DNA from: Pisaster brevispinus
Lineage: Eukaryota > Echinodermata > Asteroidea > Forcipulatida > Asteriidae
DNA: 64,000 nucleotides
Assembly (NCBI GenBank): GCA_023634235.1
Contig: JAMKCF010000018.1
Location: forward strand, 4,059,474-4,123,473
Reading direction: 5' to 3'
The notes beneath the pieces were generated by a model. That model was not told where the DNA came from. It ran no database searches and saw nothing but the letters and a program-made list of their open reading frames with translations. Numbering within the stretch: position 1 is the stretch's first letter; every line of letters begins with the position of its first letter. This document shows, in pieces, positions 11,021 to 23,464 of the stretch. Both the position numbers and the translations under genes were made by a program.

Positions 11021-12569
11021 TCAGCTCAAAGAGAACCACGTAAAGCTTCATGTAAAATAGTTACAAAATGTGAGCAGTCATGTTTCTCCCCTACTTTATT
11101 CACTTATTTGTTCCCCTTAAATTTTGTGTGAAGTGTAGCACTGAAAGGGTCTTAAAAAAGTCTTAAATTTGTCTTTTTAAAGTGTGTGCAGATATACCCT
11201 GCTCTTGTAAACATTGGTTAGCAGAAAATACATTTCAAGCTCTTAGAGTTGGGGCTTTGTTTTTAGTAAATTTTTCGAAACGTCTGTCGTTTTTAGAGTA
11301 TATAAATGCGTAGGATTTAGTTTGGCTTGGTTTCATTTGGTGTGATTGCGTAATCCGTCCGACTTATAAAAAACGATGCAGCATTCGTCACTTACACAAA
11401 ATGTCATGATTTTGTCAACAAATGAAATGTTAAACACCACCCCCCCTTTGTCTCGATCCTGTAACTTTCACAGATTTGTTCATGAACAGTAACTTTGTCT
11501 TTAATTCTTTCACAATGTGACGCACGGACAGAAACGGTGTTTACTTTTTGCAAAGCAGACACAGAAAGTTAAAAGTACACACCCGGGAAAAAGATCACCG
11601 GGCTTAATGACAAAACGATAGGCAGGTGGAAAGTATAGAGCAAAAAAATAAATAAAAAAATACCCCTGAAGACAGACTGTCCGACTGACTACACCTAGAC
11701 AAACAGGTGCACCAACAAACAGACATAAATTCATCAAATGGTTATATTCCATGGAAATTAGTTGGAGAAAAGTACAAATGCCTTTTCACACTTTTGAACA
11801 TTTAATGAACATTTCGTTGAAATGTTTAAAGTACCGTTTCTTTGAAAAACAAACAACGGCCGCCTGTCAAATAAATAAGTAGTTTTTTTTTTTTTTAACG
11901 ACGAAAAGCTACAGTTTATAATGAGAAAGAAATTGAAGCAGAGCAAATCAGAAAAAAGGAGATAAAAGAAAGAAAAGAAAACAAAAGGAACAATTTATTT
12001 CCCCCCTAGAAATAGCTGCACTTTTCAGTTCTTTGTTTTCCATAGTTAACATGTACATCATCGCGTTATGCACTACATGAACGGAGACCATGCCCCCACG
12101 TCCCCGGGGGTATGACCAGGAAAGTGCAACCTCGGTTCAAATTGGCTACTGTTTTTTTTGGTACTCCAAAGAATCCATCAGTTTAGTTTAGTCTGGCCTT
12201 TGTAGGAAAACGACGTAGTAGTTTTTAATATTTCGTTGTGATGTTGCGTCGGGAGACAGACACCGATTTCCTCACCTCTGTTACTAATTTGTCATTGACT
12301 GTTTGGTAAGAAAACATCAGCCCTGTAAGGCAACAATTATTAATTGTCTTATTTTATTGTGATTTTTTTTCCTTCTCTTCTTCTGTCTTGTTACACTCTT
12401 TAAATAACAGTGTGTTTTACTTGTGCACTGTACATGTACACCCCCATCCACACTACTGTATCGGATAAAAAAGCCCGAGGCCGAATCATAACAGCAAATC
12501 TAATTTAACGTTCATAGGAATCGCCATGGGACATTCTCCAGGGAATGCAAGAAACCAGTAATAGCGGCT

Positions 12570-13385
12570 ACATGAAAGCATAACAACCCACACACGATAC
12601 ATGGACACACGCCGTTACTATCGCCGTCCCCCATTGGCCCACTGCCAGTCCCACTAAATATGCAAATCGTGCAACTTTCTGGCGCATGCGCGGAGTTACA
12701 GTCGCGCGGCTGAACCGTGTATGTTTATAATGACAGTATTCCTGTTTTGGGGGATACGTGTGTTGCGTTAACGCTATGCTATTACAAACCCGCATGGGAC
12801 GTGGCTGTATGCGGCAGATCTTGCAAAGTTAGCAGTGCTACATGATTCCCCCTTATACTCTACCGGCAGGCTTGAACATCTACCTCAGTGTTTTGCGTCA
12901 GCCGAGGACTAAACAAGAGCCGACAGCGAGCTCCTGACCCGGCCTGCCAGCTGGCCTAGCTTTGGTTTGAACCAGGGTACCATTTTTGACAACGCGGTTA
13001 GATGCGCATAAAGCTACACTCTGTACAGCTCGTGGTAATAACCGTCTGCACTATTTCACAACTTAAGCTCGGAGCGTAGAAGAAGTAGGACACAAGACGG
13101 AGTCTGCACAGCGTGTGACCGCCGAACCTGGATTTTGTTGTTCGCTGTGTGCTACACCTGTGTGTATGAGAGGATGCTTGCATCGTATCGTATGCTCAAT
13201 AACTTCTAAGATCACCCCACTCCATGCTAAGAAGTTACCCAAGACATTGTCATCTCAAATCCTGCTACTCAAGAATTGATTTTTTTTCTCTGGTGTGTTT
13301 TAACTTCCTTCCAAGCGCCTAGCAGATTTCAGGGTTTTTTTTCCCAACGCGGTTTTAAAACCCAGTAATAAAAATCCGTTCAGTG
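12570..13385 (+). promoter_or_regulatory. alx1: probable alx1 promoter and 5' UTR
   Basis: This stretch is richer in GC and CpG than its surroundings and lies immediately upstream of the start codon. Between 12633 and 12691 it carries a CCAAT box on the minus strand (ATTGG 12633-12637), a perfect octamer ATGCAAAT (12660-12667) and an NRF1-type palindrome GCGCATGCGC (12682-12691). Such clusters sit close to many animal start sites. I see no convincing TATA box and cannot place the transcription start. If it lies just after the cluster, the 5' UTR is about 0.6-0.7 kb, unless an untranslated exon exists. Confidence 0.45.
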
Positions 13386-13614
13386 ATGATGATTTTTAAC
13401 ACTTCCGAGGATATGTCGAGTTTGCATAAATCCTCCTTCGCCGGTTTGTCCGAGGAGCCGGGTATGCATCACTCGCAGCAGACGACGGGGCTTGCCAACG
13501 CGTTGGCCGGCGGGCCTTGCAGGCCTGGCTACGGTATGCCACACTCAATCGACGGGATTCTCGGTAACGGGACGGCCAGAGGCAGGAATGGTAGCGGGGA
13601 GTCGCCGTCGCCTG
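13386..13614 (+). CDS. alx1: alx1 exon 1 (N-terminal coding exon)
   Basis: First coding exon of the Alx1 homeobox regulator, encoding residues 1-76 and the first base of codon 77. The start is the ATG at 13386 (a second ATG follows at once at 13389, a third in frame at 13413); an in-frame TAA at 13356-13358 closes the frame 30 bases upstream, so translation is unlikely to begin earlier. The segment starts MMIFNTSEDMSSLHKSSF and is rich in G, S, H and P with no folded domain, as is usual for the N-terminus of Alx proteins. The exon ends at a good donor (G then GTAAGA at 13615) in phase 1. The single G joins AT of exon 2 to make Asp77, giving [12 protein letters not shown] across the junction. 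The phase match and shared frame support the link. Assignment of this exon depends on exons 2-3; the exact start among the ATGs is inferred. Confidence 0.88.
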
Positions 13615-15249
13615 GTAAGACACAAAATGACCTTGTTTTCTAAAAAAATTGATTTCTTTTTTTTAAAGCAAAGTATTGAGACGTGTAGTAAATCTGACCT
13701 TCGCAGCTAATTTAAAGGTTTTTTTTTAATTGACGCACTAATTAATGCAATTATACACATCCACGTAAGAAACATAATGTAAGAAAACATATTGAAAAAA
13801 TTGAAATTGTATTTTAACTCACTTAAAAATTGCACACGGCAAGCAATATACTAGTTGTAACAAGATGATTTCAAATTATTTTCTTCATGAGACCTGAACC
13901 ATCGAGTACTAAACAAAATTACAACACAACTAAAATTATTGCTGACAAATATTCGTCAATTTCATATTAAACGAATTAATAATACAACTTGTTTACTTTG
14001 TGACAATGAAGCCGCAAGTGAAGTGTGGAGTTATTTGCAGCATATGTGTGCTTTCCCCCCTTTTTTATCAATGAAGTTGTTTGATAATTTTAGACTAAGA
14101 ATCAGAAAGAAAATAAACAGTGACTTCTACGTTCACAAATTGATGATGTCGTCAACTTGTGAACCTTTAATGCCGAACGAAAAAGCACAAAACGACGGCA
14201 GGGCACCAAAACGCTTCGGTTTCCCCAACAATGACTTGGTTGACAAAGGAATCGTTGATAAAATCAAATAAAAACATCTATTGTCATATATTTCCACCAT
14301 ATTATACTAACGTCAAATTGAAATGATAATTACACAAACTGCTATAATGTTTATTAATTTAGTGATTCGTTATTCTGATAAAACAATCTTTGGACCTTAT
14401 GGTTTTGGTGTAAGTTGTCGCTCCTCACTAGACAAGGCAAGTACTCTAGGATTGCATAATAAATTTACATTTTGAAACATTTGAAATAAATTAAGAAATT
14501 GAACAATACTGAGTAACACGTGGAGGTTTGTTTATCAACAAACGCCTGCTATAATTTACCTCAAATCAGAACTAATCAGAAAGTAATTTTATTGTTAAAA
14601 CAATCGTCATCCTGACGAAGTTAGTGTCCTCCAAGATAAACAACATATTTTGATATCAATTTGCCGTCGTAAGACAATTAGATTACCACCTAAACAATGA
14701 CGTCGTGGGTTTTGATCACCTAAGCGCGTGCACCAGTTAAACCACTTAATCGCTAATTTAATTTTATTGACAAAAACAAGTGGCATCATGTCACATTCAA
14801 TGTCTTTTAAAATCAATAAAATAATAATGAAAAAAAAAAAAAACCTTCATGTAAAGAGTTAACGAAATAATGTAATTATATAGTTAGGGAGGTTTGGTAA
14901 CCCGACGTGTTGCATTTATTGCAACAAACACGTGGACCAATTGAATATAATGCATACTCATTAGACCTCTACTGATGATGTCACTCCATTAATCAAGACT
15001 CCAATACCAGACTCAAGATGCCAATTTGTTCTGTTCATTATTCACTTTAGGGTTCCCAGCACAGCTCCTCTTTCCGACTCCGTACTGTTCGTCAAGCCCA
15101 ACGATATGTACGCCCTCCTCAATAAATGCCACCACAAATTATAGCTGACTGGTTTGAGTAATTGAATTTGTGCTAATTCGATGATTATATAAGCGTAATA
15201 AACTGCTTGATTGATCAAATGGTTAAGTGTATTATTGTATACAGATGTG

Positions 15250-15253
<4 letters not shown>

Positions 15254-15284
<31 letters not shown>
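15254..15284. repeat. (GA)n microsatellite
   Basis: About 15 perfect GA units in intron 1. Confidence 0.95.
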
Positions 15285-15287
<3 letters not shown>

Positions 15288-15867
15288 TATCTTGAGGTTG
15301 GGGCGAGATTTATTTTGTGATTTGTTTATTCATTTGTTTGCGAGCGGAGAAGGTGATTTATTTCTTTGTTTGATTGACTTCTTCATTCGATTAGGGGAGA
15401 TGCTTTTATGATTACTTGATTTATATTTAAAAACATTGCCTGCAAAAATGATTGAAATGCGAGTTTGACTTTTATAAAATCAAATAATCTGACTTATTCG
15501 CGTCCAAGTTCCTCACATCTCAGTTTTGGAATAATTTAGCAAAAGCTGCTGATAATATTAACATGTGTTAATTTTTGTAGTCTTCTTTTTCTTATGTTTT
15601 CATGATTAGTGTTGAAATAATGGGATACAAAAGGGAGTGATGCTAAGACGATAATGCGCGGATTTTCTTGCTATTGTTTAAAAAAAAACACGATTGGTGC
15701 AGCTTCTGGTATCTTTCCATTACCGGAAACCCGGAAGTACTTGGAAAGTATTTGACTCGAGATGACTTTATGATAGCAATCCAACTAGGAACTATTACAG
15801 TTAATAATCAAACATTAAATCAATTGCATTTAAGTATGAATAATTTCTTAGAATCGTGTAAGAGTAA

Positions 15868-15906
15868 CCGTTCTTCTCGGAAGAACGGATGGTTCTGGAA
15901 AGAACC
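15868..15906. repeat. two adjacent perfect small hairpins
   Basis: 15868-15888 forms a 9-bp stem with a 3-base loop (CCGTTCTTC TCG GAAGAACGG). 15891-15906 forms a 6-bp stem with a 4-base loop (GGTTCT GGAA AGAACC). Both use the GGTTCT/AGAACC core of the hairpin family at 10771-11020. Confidence 0.75.
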
Positions 15907-16052
15907 ACCGATTCAGTTCCTTTTGAAAACTCCGAATATTTTCTCAAATTTCCAAAATTTTATTTTCCTTTTGTTTCGCGAAGGTGTAATCACAAGTAGA
16001 CAAGCCAAAACTGAATGCTTTATGACATTCTCACAACTTAAAGCTTCCTGTA

Positions 16053-16190
16053 TATAAGTAATAACTATTCATTTTAATTTACATAATTAGAAGAAATGTT
16101 TCATGCATATGAAACATTTCTTCTATAAGTAATAACTATTCATTTTAATTTACATAATTAGAAGAAACGTTTCATGCATATGCATATGAT
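16053..16190. repeat. 71-bp tandem duplication with a 36-base palindrome
   Basis: Units start with TATAAGTAATAACTATTC at 16053 and again at 16124. The junction holds the palindrome 16089-16124, two 16-base arms AGAAGAAATGTTTCAT around a GCAT centre. The second unit lacks the second arm. Confidence 0.85.
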
Positions 16191-16559
16191 CTGAACTCAA
16201 ATTCTAACCTCCTTTCACTTGTTCCATCAGACACATCGCCAAAGTGAAAATCATGGAACAAAGAAATTCTGGTCTAACCCTTAAACTGCTGGGAAGGGAG
16301 GTGAAACGGATCGTGTAAAATTCCTCCCATCCTCATTCAATAATGTCAATTATTGGGACAGGAAAGAACCAGGCAAAAGGTTTGCTGGGTTGTAGCTCCA
16401 TGGCTATACACACAAGGTGACCGCGGCATCCCAGCCTAATTTAGCGCGGCTAACCTGGGGACTATACACGCGGGCCACGTTGCTTCTTATCACCGCGTCA
16501 ATTTACGGCGAGGAAGGGCGTGCACTCTTCAGCAGAACTGGTTGTTAAATGGTTAGAAT

Positions 16560-16935
16560 TTAAAGGTACTTACACAGAATTGGTTAGAGCTGACAAAATA
16601 GTTGAGGACAGTGTTCAATTTGTGTGTGATGTGATCCACCATATACGTGAATTAACAAAATTTGGGCTTACTGTTGTGTGAGTCGGGAGAACATAGTGAA
16701 AAACCATGCACATTTTCCAGAATGTAAACACATTGGCCTTAATTATGGTTGTACAACAACCAAAATAAACTTTTGTGGGTTCTATTGTTAGGTTTCCATA
16801 TACAGTTTTCTTGAATGCGACTACATTGCAGAGGGAAATTGTTTACAGAAAACAATTGTTCTATAGTTTGAACTTCATAATCAGTAAGCTTTCAGACTAA
16901 TATCAAACAATGATGTCTTTTTTTTATCCTTACCA
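16560..16935 (+). mobile_element. dispersed ~350-bp element, copy 3
   Basis: Aligns with 6065-6415 in the same orientation, sharing TTTGGGCTTA, GTGAAAAACCATGCAC, the CATTGCAGAGGGAAA block and AAGCTTTCAGACTAA. It starts near TTTAAAGGTAC, which may be the true element end. Confidence 0.8.
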
Positions 16936-17120
16936 ATGCTGTAGAATACCTTTAAAAAATAGAGGGAGGCAGTAGACTCAATGGCCTTCCTTGCTTGCTT
17001 GACATAAATTGGGACAACTTGCTCTGGTGAATGTGTGTATAAGCTTGCCTGGATGTGAAGGGTGTGATCTGAAACATTAACCAACCCGTGTATCTTCTGT
17101 GAAAGATACATTGTTTGAGC

Positions 17121-17277
17121 TGAATCATCCTTAATGCTTCAAGGATGATTCATAATCTGAAACTATATGATTTTTATGATTCACGAGTCATTTTTTGTCT
17201 TTGTTAGTTGTGGGTATAATTTTTTGCTTGCGGTTAATTTTTTTATATAAATAATCAACGACCTTCCTTAAGGAAGG
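17121..17277. repeat. perfect inverted repeats
   Basis: TGAATCATCCTT (17121-17132) pairs with AAGGATGATTCA (17141-17152) around an 8-base loop. Separately, 17262-17277 is the perfect 16-base palindrome CCTTCCTTAAGGAAGG. Confidence 0.85.
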
Positions 17278-17324
17278 AAGTGTTGAGATTGTCTAAAGTT
17301 GGGCCATTATTCGTCATCATTTTC

Positions 17325-17722
17325 TTAAAGGCAAAGTATGCCTTTGGTTTTTTTGGAACAGTTCTATTGTTTTAATCCTATATTAAGGTAGATATATATA
17401 TAATAAAAGTAACCTGTGAAAGTTTCAAAAGGTGGTCTCGTCTTTTGAGATATCGCCGAAAATCCGCAGCGAATATGTCCACGCAGGAAGAATAATCCCT
17501 AATAGGAGTACACAATCTGAGAAACGTTTCTGACCGTTACGTTTCTCAGATTCAAATTTTTGGGGATAAAAACTGATATCTTTTTCCATAACCCCAATAT
17601 TTCGAATTTAAAATTTCCTCAAAATGCTTTTATAGAAAGCTGGTGTACTTGTATCCAAGTATGTTATTATTGCCTTTTTTTTGTAGGGTGATTACCAAAC
17701 GTATACTATACTTTCCCTTTAG
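17325..17722. mobile_element. MITE-like element, about 400 bp, with terminal inverted repeats
   Basis: The left end TTAAAGGCAAAGTATGCC...TTTGGT and the right end ACCAAACG...ACTTTCCCTTTA are inverted versions of each other. A perfect 14-bp internal stem (17514-17527 with 17539-17552, AATCTGAGAAACGT) lies in the middle. There is no ORF. The TTAA-like ends are typical of many invertebrate non-autonomous elements. The superfamily is undecided. Confidence 0.75.
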
Positions 17723-18341
17723 AGAACGTCTCAGGTTTTTGTAAAATTTTCTTCTCAGCTTTTACAGACAGTCTCTTTATGATCCTGTAAAAGCTTGATG
17801 CATTATAACGTGCGCATTTGGTGCTTTTTTTTAAGGTCAAGAGTTTTTGTTTTGTCAAGCGTTGCTTAAAGGTGCATCTTGTGCTAATAACTATGATTAA
17901 CTATTCCCGTTAGGCAATATCTGTTCAGAAAAATTATCTACAATATCGAACTACATCTTTAAACACTCATTCCCGTTTATCTTCAGCTCCGTTCTTTATC
18001 CCCCACAATCTGTATCCGAGCACACCCCGAGGGGCATGTAGCAAGTGGGTTACCGATTCGTGTAACTCGTGTCGACTGCTCATACAGAGCTCCGAATCAC
18101 ATCCAAGCCGATATCTGGCCGATATAGAGAGCTCCGTAAAAAACCCGGTGCAATGGGGGTCCTTGGTCGGGATTACCTAGCTTCAATCCGGGGAATTGGA
18201 TTGGCCTAAATGATCCGGCTTTGATCCTTCTTAGAAAATCTGGAGCTAGTTAGAGAAACCAGAGAAGGAGGAAAGTCAGCCTCGTAGATCGGTTGCCCAA
18301 TGTAATTATCGTGCGATTGAAATGATCATCTTATTATAAAA

Positions 18342-18378
18342 GAGGGGGGGGGGGTGGGGTGGGGAGGAGGAGGAGGTA
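18342..18378. repeat. G/GGA-rich tract
   Basis: G runs followed by GGGGTGGGG and (AGG)n. Confidence 0.8.
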
Positions 18379-18555
18379 TAGGCCTTTTAGTTTGTAGGTT
18401 CTTGTTTTGAGGTCAGTTGTGGTTTAATGGTTGACCCCCCCCTCTCCGCAAGATGTGCAAGAGTTGTTTGTAATTATTCTATAGTGTTTGCGTTTTGGAG
18501 GATACTCATCTGGAGTCATCATTGTTGATTTCCTAGGGGGTCTGAACTTTGGAAT

Positions 18556-18588
18556 GTCATTGTCATTGTCATTGTCATTGTCATTGTC
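18556..18588. repeat. (ATTGTC)n hexanucleotide microsatellite
   Basis: Five to six perfect copies of a six-base unit. Confidence 0.92.
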
Positions 18589-18840
18589 GTTGCTGTGTTC
18601 CGTAAGATATAACGATATTTACAAGATGTCTGGGCCTTGTTGCTGAGGGGCTCATCCTATGTCTTCCTACACTAAGTGTATTGGGTTCCTTTATTCTGTC
18701 TCCCAGTTTTTATATGTTTTTCTTTAACAGTTTCCAACAACTTATTTATTTTCCCTGATTTAAAATGTTCACCATGAGTGGCCATTTTCAACATCCTTTC
18801 GAGAGAAAAAAACCTTCAGAGAATACCAGAAGTTCCATAG

Positions 18841-19345
18841 CCTCCTCCCCCCCACACACACAGCATCACCATCATCGTTATCTCCCTCTTCATCAACCGC
18901 TTCCACTCGTCTCCTGCGAGCCACCAAGCCTCGACCCACCACCCCCTGCCCCATCCTTCACCTCCCCTACCATTTCCGTCTGCTGCTCATCCATTCATCT
19001 TCATCCACCATGGCACTTCCACTCCCCTCCTCTTAACGCATCAACCAATTCTCTTCCTCCATCCACAAGCTCCTCTGCCCATCCGCCACCTCCTCCTGCT
19101 CATCAAACACGCTTCATCCACAACGTCCACTCCCCTCCTTCTAAGACATCCACCAAGCCTTTTCCTCCACCATCTCCTCCTTCCCAACCACTAATACTCC
19201 CCCCTGCTGCTCCACTCCAACCATCCTCATCCACCATCATCAACTCCCCTCCTCCCTTCATCCACCATCTCCTCTCCCTCCACACCTCATCAATCTCCGC
19301 ATCATTTCCCCTCCTCCTGTTCCCCCCACCTCATCCCCTTTATAG
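18841..19345 (+). repeat. 500-bp pyrimidine-rich low-complexity tract
   Basis: The + strand is almost only C, T and A, built from irregular CCTCC, CATCCACC and CTCCTC words. This produces a chance 203-codon frame of P, S, H and L. There is no start context, domain or regular repeat to make it a gene. Confidence 0.8.
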
Positions 19346-19686
19346 GTTTTTAATACCACTCTACCGTTGCCCATAATTCTATTATTATTTTTCATAATTG
19401 TAGCGATTCTGTAGCTTTCTATGGCATTTGGACGTAACGGAGCGTATCTAACCACTCTACACGCTTCATCTGGCTGGTCTGCCTGTGATTGGAGATGACT
19501 CAATGGCTACATTAAAGTGGCGATGAGTCAACATATATATAAAAAAAAAATTCCTTCATTCCAACCCAAGAAATCTTTTTTTTTCCTCAAGAAACATTTC
19601 AAAATAACGGAATAAATTCTGAAACCGTTGCCCCAAGCTAACAGGAAAACAAAGAAGCTGTATGATTCGTATGCTTGTATTTTACG

Positions 19687-19800
19687 TAGGGTTTGAAATT
19701 ATGCATGGTGGGGGTACAATCAGGTAAGGTTTGAAGTATTAACAACACGTGATAATCTCTTTTGAGTAGTGTGGTGGTTCTGAGAAGAACGGGTAGTTCT
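19687..19800. mobile_element. decayed member of the hairpin-element family
   Basis: Reads GGGTTTGAAATTATGCATGG ... TTTTGAGTAGTGT ... GGTTCTGAGAAGAAC, the left part and one arm of the element at 10771-11020. The second arm is missing. Confidence 0.65.
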
Positions 19801-20436
19801 TTCTGCTATATTTTAGTTCTTACTATTCAAACGTTCATAAAACCTTGACATCATACGTCAAATGCCATTGAAAAATGTACGATCTAAACCATTTAGTTTC
19901 TTTACCTGTGATAGAAACTATGTGCATGTCTTGACGTCTTGCCATAATTTAAGAACACTTGAAAGGTTGAGATAATTTCTCTGATGACGCACTGACAGTC
20001 GAAATAAGAAACCCTGGAACTTGTCTTGTTGAAGTCAAAGGGGGAAACACATCTGTTTGACAAACTGGGGTTTAAAACTCACAGACATTGTCTTTTACAG
20101 GTTCAATGTAAATGAACAGTTGGTTACCATTAACACCCGAAAAAGTGGGAATACCAGCATCCTTCAAGAATCTCTCCCAGTGATGAATAAACACACCTCG
20201 CTTGAATTTCTCCGCATTGTTGTTTTTTTTTTAAAACAAAAATATGACCAAAACACAAAATTTCTCTTCACGAAGAAAGTATGTTTTCTTTGGAAGTGGT
20301 GTGAGCTTTCAGATTGAAACTGTTCAAATGTAGTTCCCGATGATGGAAAGTGCTTTACTTTGTCATGTCGTTTACAGTCTTTGATAATCAATCCTATCCA
20401 ATCTCGAAAATATGTAAATTATTATACACTGTCCCT

Positions 20437-20446
20437 AAAAAAGAAA

Positions 20447-20482
<36 letters not shown>

Positions 20483-20545
20483 GAAAGAAACAAACGATCA
20501 AATAAAGAAAAACAAACACACCAACAAACAAACAAACACCCCTAC
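20437..20545. repeat. (GAAA)n / (CAAA)n low-complexity tract
   Basis: Long run of GAAA units passing into AAAC-type units. It produces chance Lys-rich and Phe/Leu-rich frames on the two strands. Confidence 0.92.
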
Positions 20546-23464
20546 AGACACCCCAACAAAAAAGCAAACAAATTTCTATCCCACATGAATTTAAAAACAA
20601 ACAAACTGCAACAATCTGTCTGTTTATAGTTGCTATAAAATACGAATACGTATAACAAACTCATCATTGAGCTCTGAAACAAAGACCGGTTGTTAAATCA
20701 ATGGATGTAAAATCTGTAAGAAGTTTTTGTGTCTGGCTTACCTTTCCTCGTGACTCTCCACCCTCTTGAAGTGTTGCCAAATCTCTCGCACCGACGGCTT
20801 CAGGCGCTGTCATAAGAATTGTTTTTACCCCTGTCACGTTAATATAGCAAATTTGGTAAAAAGCAAAAAAACTACAGACGTTCCCTTCCTCCCCCTTCAT
20901 TGACGGCTGGGCAGATTGCGAGCATTTTTTTCTTTCTTCTTCTTTCTCGAGTTGTCGGTGGGAAAACAAAAATGAAGAGTGTTTTCCTGTACAGAATGTC
21001 GATATAATGTCCCCGAGGAGACGTGGGAAATGAAAAACAGACCGCCCGTGTATACCATACAGCCTCGTTCCCAGAGGGGTTGATGTGAATTGTTTTCCTC
21101 GTATATAATTTGAAAGACAAATCGCTCTGCATGTTCTAGGGTTGTCCATCATTTTTGTAAGTGGGCTTACTCGAGGCTTTTCAGTTGCGTTTAGCTAAGC
21201 CAGCTCGACTCTATAGGCTACCCAGAATGTGCTTAATGTTTATTCGATCACGTGGTGCAATAAAAAGCCACCCCATTAGCGCACATAATGTTTACGATTT
21301 TGTATTTCCTTTTCACAGCTCTTGTCCGTGATATTTTTTTAAAACCATATTTTTGTTTTATACAGAGGGCTCTTGTTACACATCTGACCTTTTGAAATAT
21401 CAATATGGCGGCGATTGAATAAATGAATTCTCAAACTTTCTTCATGAAATCAGGCTCAGGCAAACAACACAGAGCTGTGAATCGATAGAGGAGTTGCAAA
21501 CTTGCAATAAGAGACCACTTTCGGCTCCCAAAACGCATGTTCGCACACAGGGTGCCAGACTAGACTACGCATAGGACCCCAAATGGCGTCCCACAACCAC
21601 GTGGCCGAAGGAAAAAAATTGTTCCCCTCCATGTTGCCACTCTCTCAATACGCAGCTCCGGTACGCCCACTCCTTAATGGATGTCCTGATAACACGATGC
21701 TTGTAAATTATGCATATCTTTCGTGTAAGCGTTATCCTTCCCAACCATTCACTTCAAAAGAAACTAGCCTCGAACAAAGTGAAGCTAGTCCGATGTCAAA
21801 CCCTGGCCTTATCACCAACACACGACGTTGGCAAATCCCACAGTATGAAAAAAAGGGGGCAAAATGACACTGCACAAAAAAAACCCTCCCGTCATCGCGT
21901 GCATTTTATTATCACCTTGTGAATTGCGCTTATTTTTTAAGCCGCAGCGATTCGCTAGGGTACGGTGCAGTCCCCCTAGATAGCCCAGATAACGCGCTAT
22001 TTTCTGCAACGTATTTGTTTATCGCAAGCCGGGTGAGCCTTATCGCGTCAAACACGGGATGCAGGCTGCAAGACATGTTTTCTCATGGACCACGCCCGAA
22101 CTCGCGCAGGTACGCGTGGTGTAGAGATACGTATACCCTGGTGACTTGGTGCTTGGAGTTGATGTTTATGGGTTGTGAAGGGGAAAAGGCCTGTGTGCTT
22201 GGAAATCCCCTCAGTATTCAGGATGGAGGAACTAAGGGGTCAAGACTTGGGCGAAAATCCGGTCATGCGCATTGTCGAGGAACTGAATATTAGCAAGCGG
22301 TTCAGCAAGGACGCTCGTTCATTTAAAAAAGAAAAAAGAGTAACATTGTTTATAAAAAGTAAATTAAGATATTATATAAATACGTGGTTACTTTTTATCG
22401 TGCAGGTCAAAGGTGAAGGCCTGGGAATGATTTTTTTCCTGCCACAAAAGGAAGGCAGTTCAACAAACTCTATCGCAGAATAAAACTTTGCGGAACGAAT
22501 TGAAATTACAGGCGCCATAATCAATACAATAAAACAACTACCTATATACTGATTGTTGGCTGTACATTTAGCATCGACGTTATTGAACTTTTGTGCTCTT
22601 CTTAGCTGCAGACAGAACCTCTTGAGGGTGATCCTTGGTGTTCAGTCAGACTTAACAATCGGCCCCTGTCTATGGAGGTGAGCGGAAAATCAATTTCAAA
22701 CAACCTTTGCAGAGCTTTTTGGAAACACTATTTGTAGCAAGTGCAGAGGACACCAACGGATTTGGGCGCGTTTTTGGGCTCGTCAAACCACCCACTCGAA
22801 AAGTGCTAACCTCACTTAAGAACTATCACTTATTGGATTGTTCCACATTCCCCAAATGATAGCCCTTAATTTATCATGGTTAGAGATGATGTGGCAGAGG
22901 ACAATGCTGTCTCAATAAGTGACTCACAAAAGCTTTCATTAGATCATCTTAGATTGTCAAGATGAAGATGCATCTTTATCAATCAGTTCTCTAGGAACTA
23001 TCTTTGGGTTCTTTAGGGCCACCATGGAGCTATGAATAGAGATACCACAAGATAGCTCATTATGATAGCTTTAAAGGTGAAGTTCACTTTTGCGGTTCAT
23101 GGAACTATAACAAAATGTTTTGAACTTCGCAGGGTCTTATTTTCGTATCATCAAAGCATCAAATGTTCGTTTTCCATTTTGTCCACGCAGTGTTTGGCAT
23201 TAATGGTGTAGTTCGCGAGGTCTGTGGAGCCGAGTGGCTTGGGCTTTAGCAATAAGCGTTTGTGGCAGTGATCCATGGTGTGGTCTGGTTTCTTTACAGT
23301 CGCAGATGATAGGGCCAGTAACTTTGCAGGATGAAATACTACATGTGTCCCAAATATTAGAAGTTATTATTAGAAAAAGAAATCTCCAATGGTAATCGTG
23401 ATATGTTCAATATTATATATTAATTAATACTGTGTTTTGTTTTTAAATTGATTACATAAGTGAG

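Larger units (their letters stand above)
1..12569. other. intergenic DNA upstream of alx1
   Basis: No protein gene is supported in the first 12.5 kb. Open frames are short (at most 138 codons), overlap on both strands and show no family motif. Outside the repeats listed separately, 2.4-4.8, 5.1-6.0, 7.3-9.3 and 11.1-12.5 kb hold only AT-rich DNA, homopolymer runs (for example C runs near 4371 and 8471) and nothing I can name. Confidence 0.75.

Noticed and set aside
13939..14271. 110-codon frame with a CLLC-like motif on the + strand in intron 1
   Set aside because: A single Cys pair is not enough for a zinc-binding domain, and there are no flanking splice signals in phase with alx1.
15668..16057. 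129-codon frame on the + strand in intron 1
   Set aside because: It contains the small hairpin repeats and part of a tandem duplication, and has no family features.
18765..19376. 203-codon open frame on the + strand, the longest in the window
   Set aside because: It is a by-product of a pyrimidine-rich low-complexity tract (only P, S, H, L-type residues), with no domain and no splice links.
20664..21152. 162-codon open frame on the minus strand
   Set aside because: No motif, overlapped by a second minus-strand frame, biased E/K stretch from an AAGAAGAAAG-type tract.
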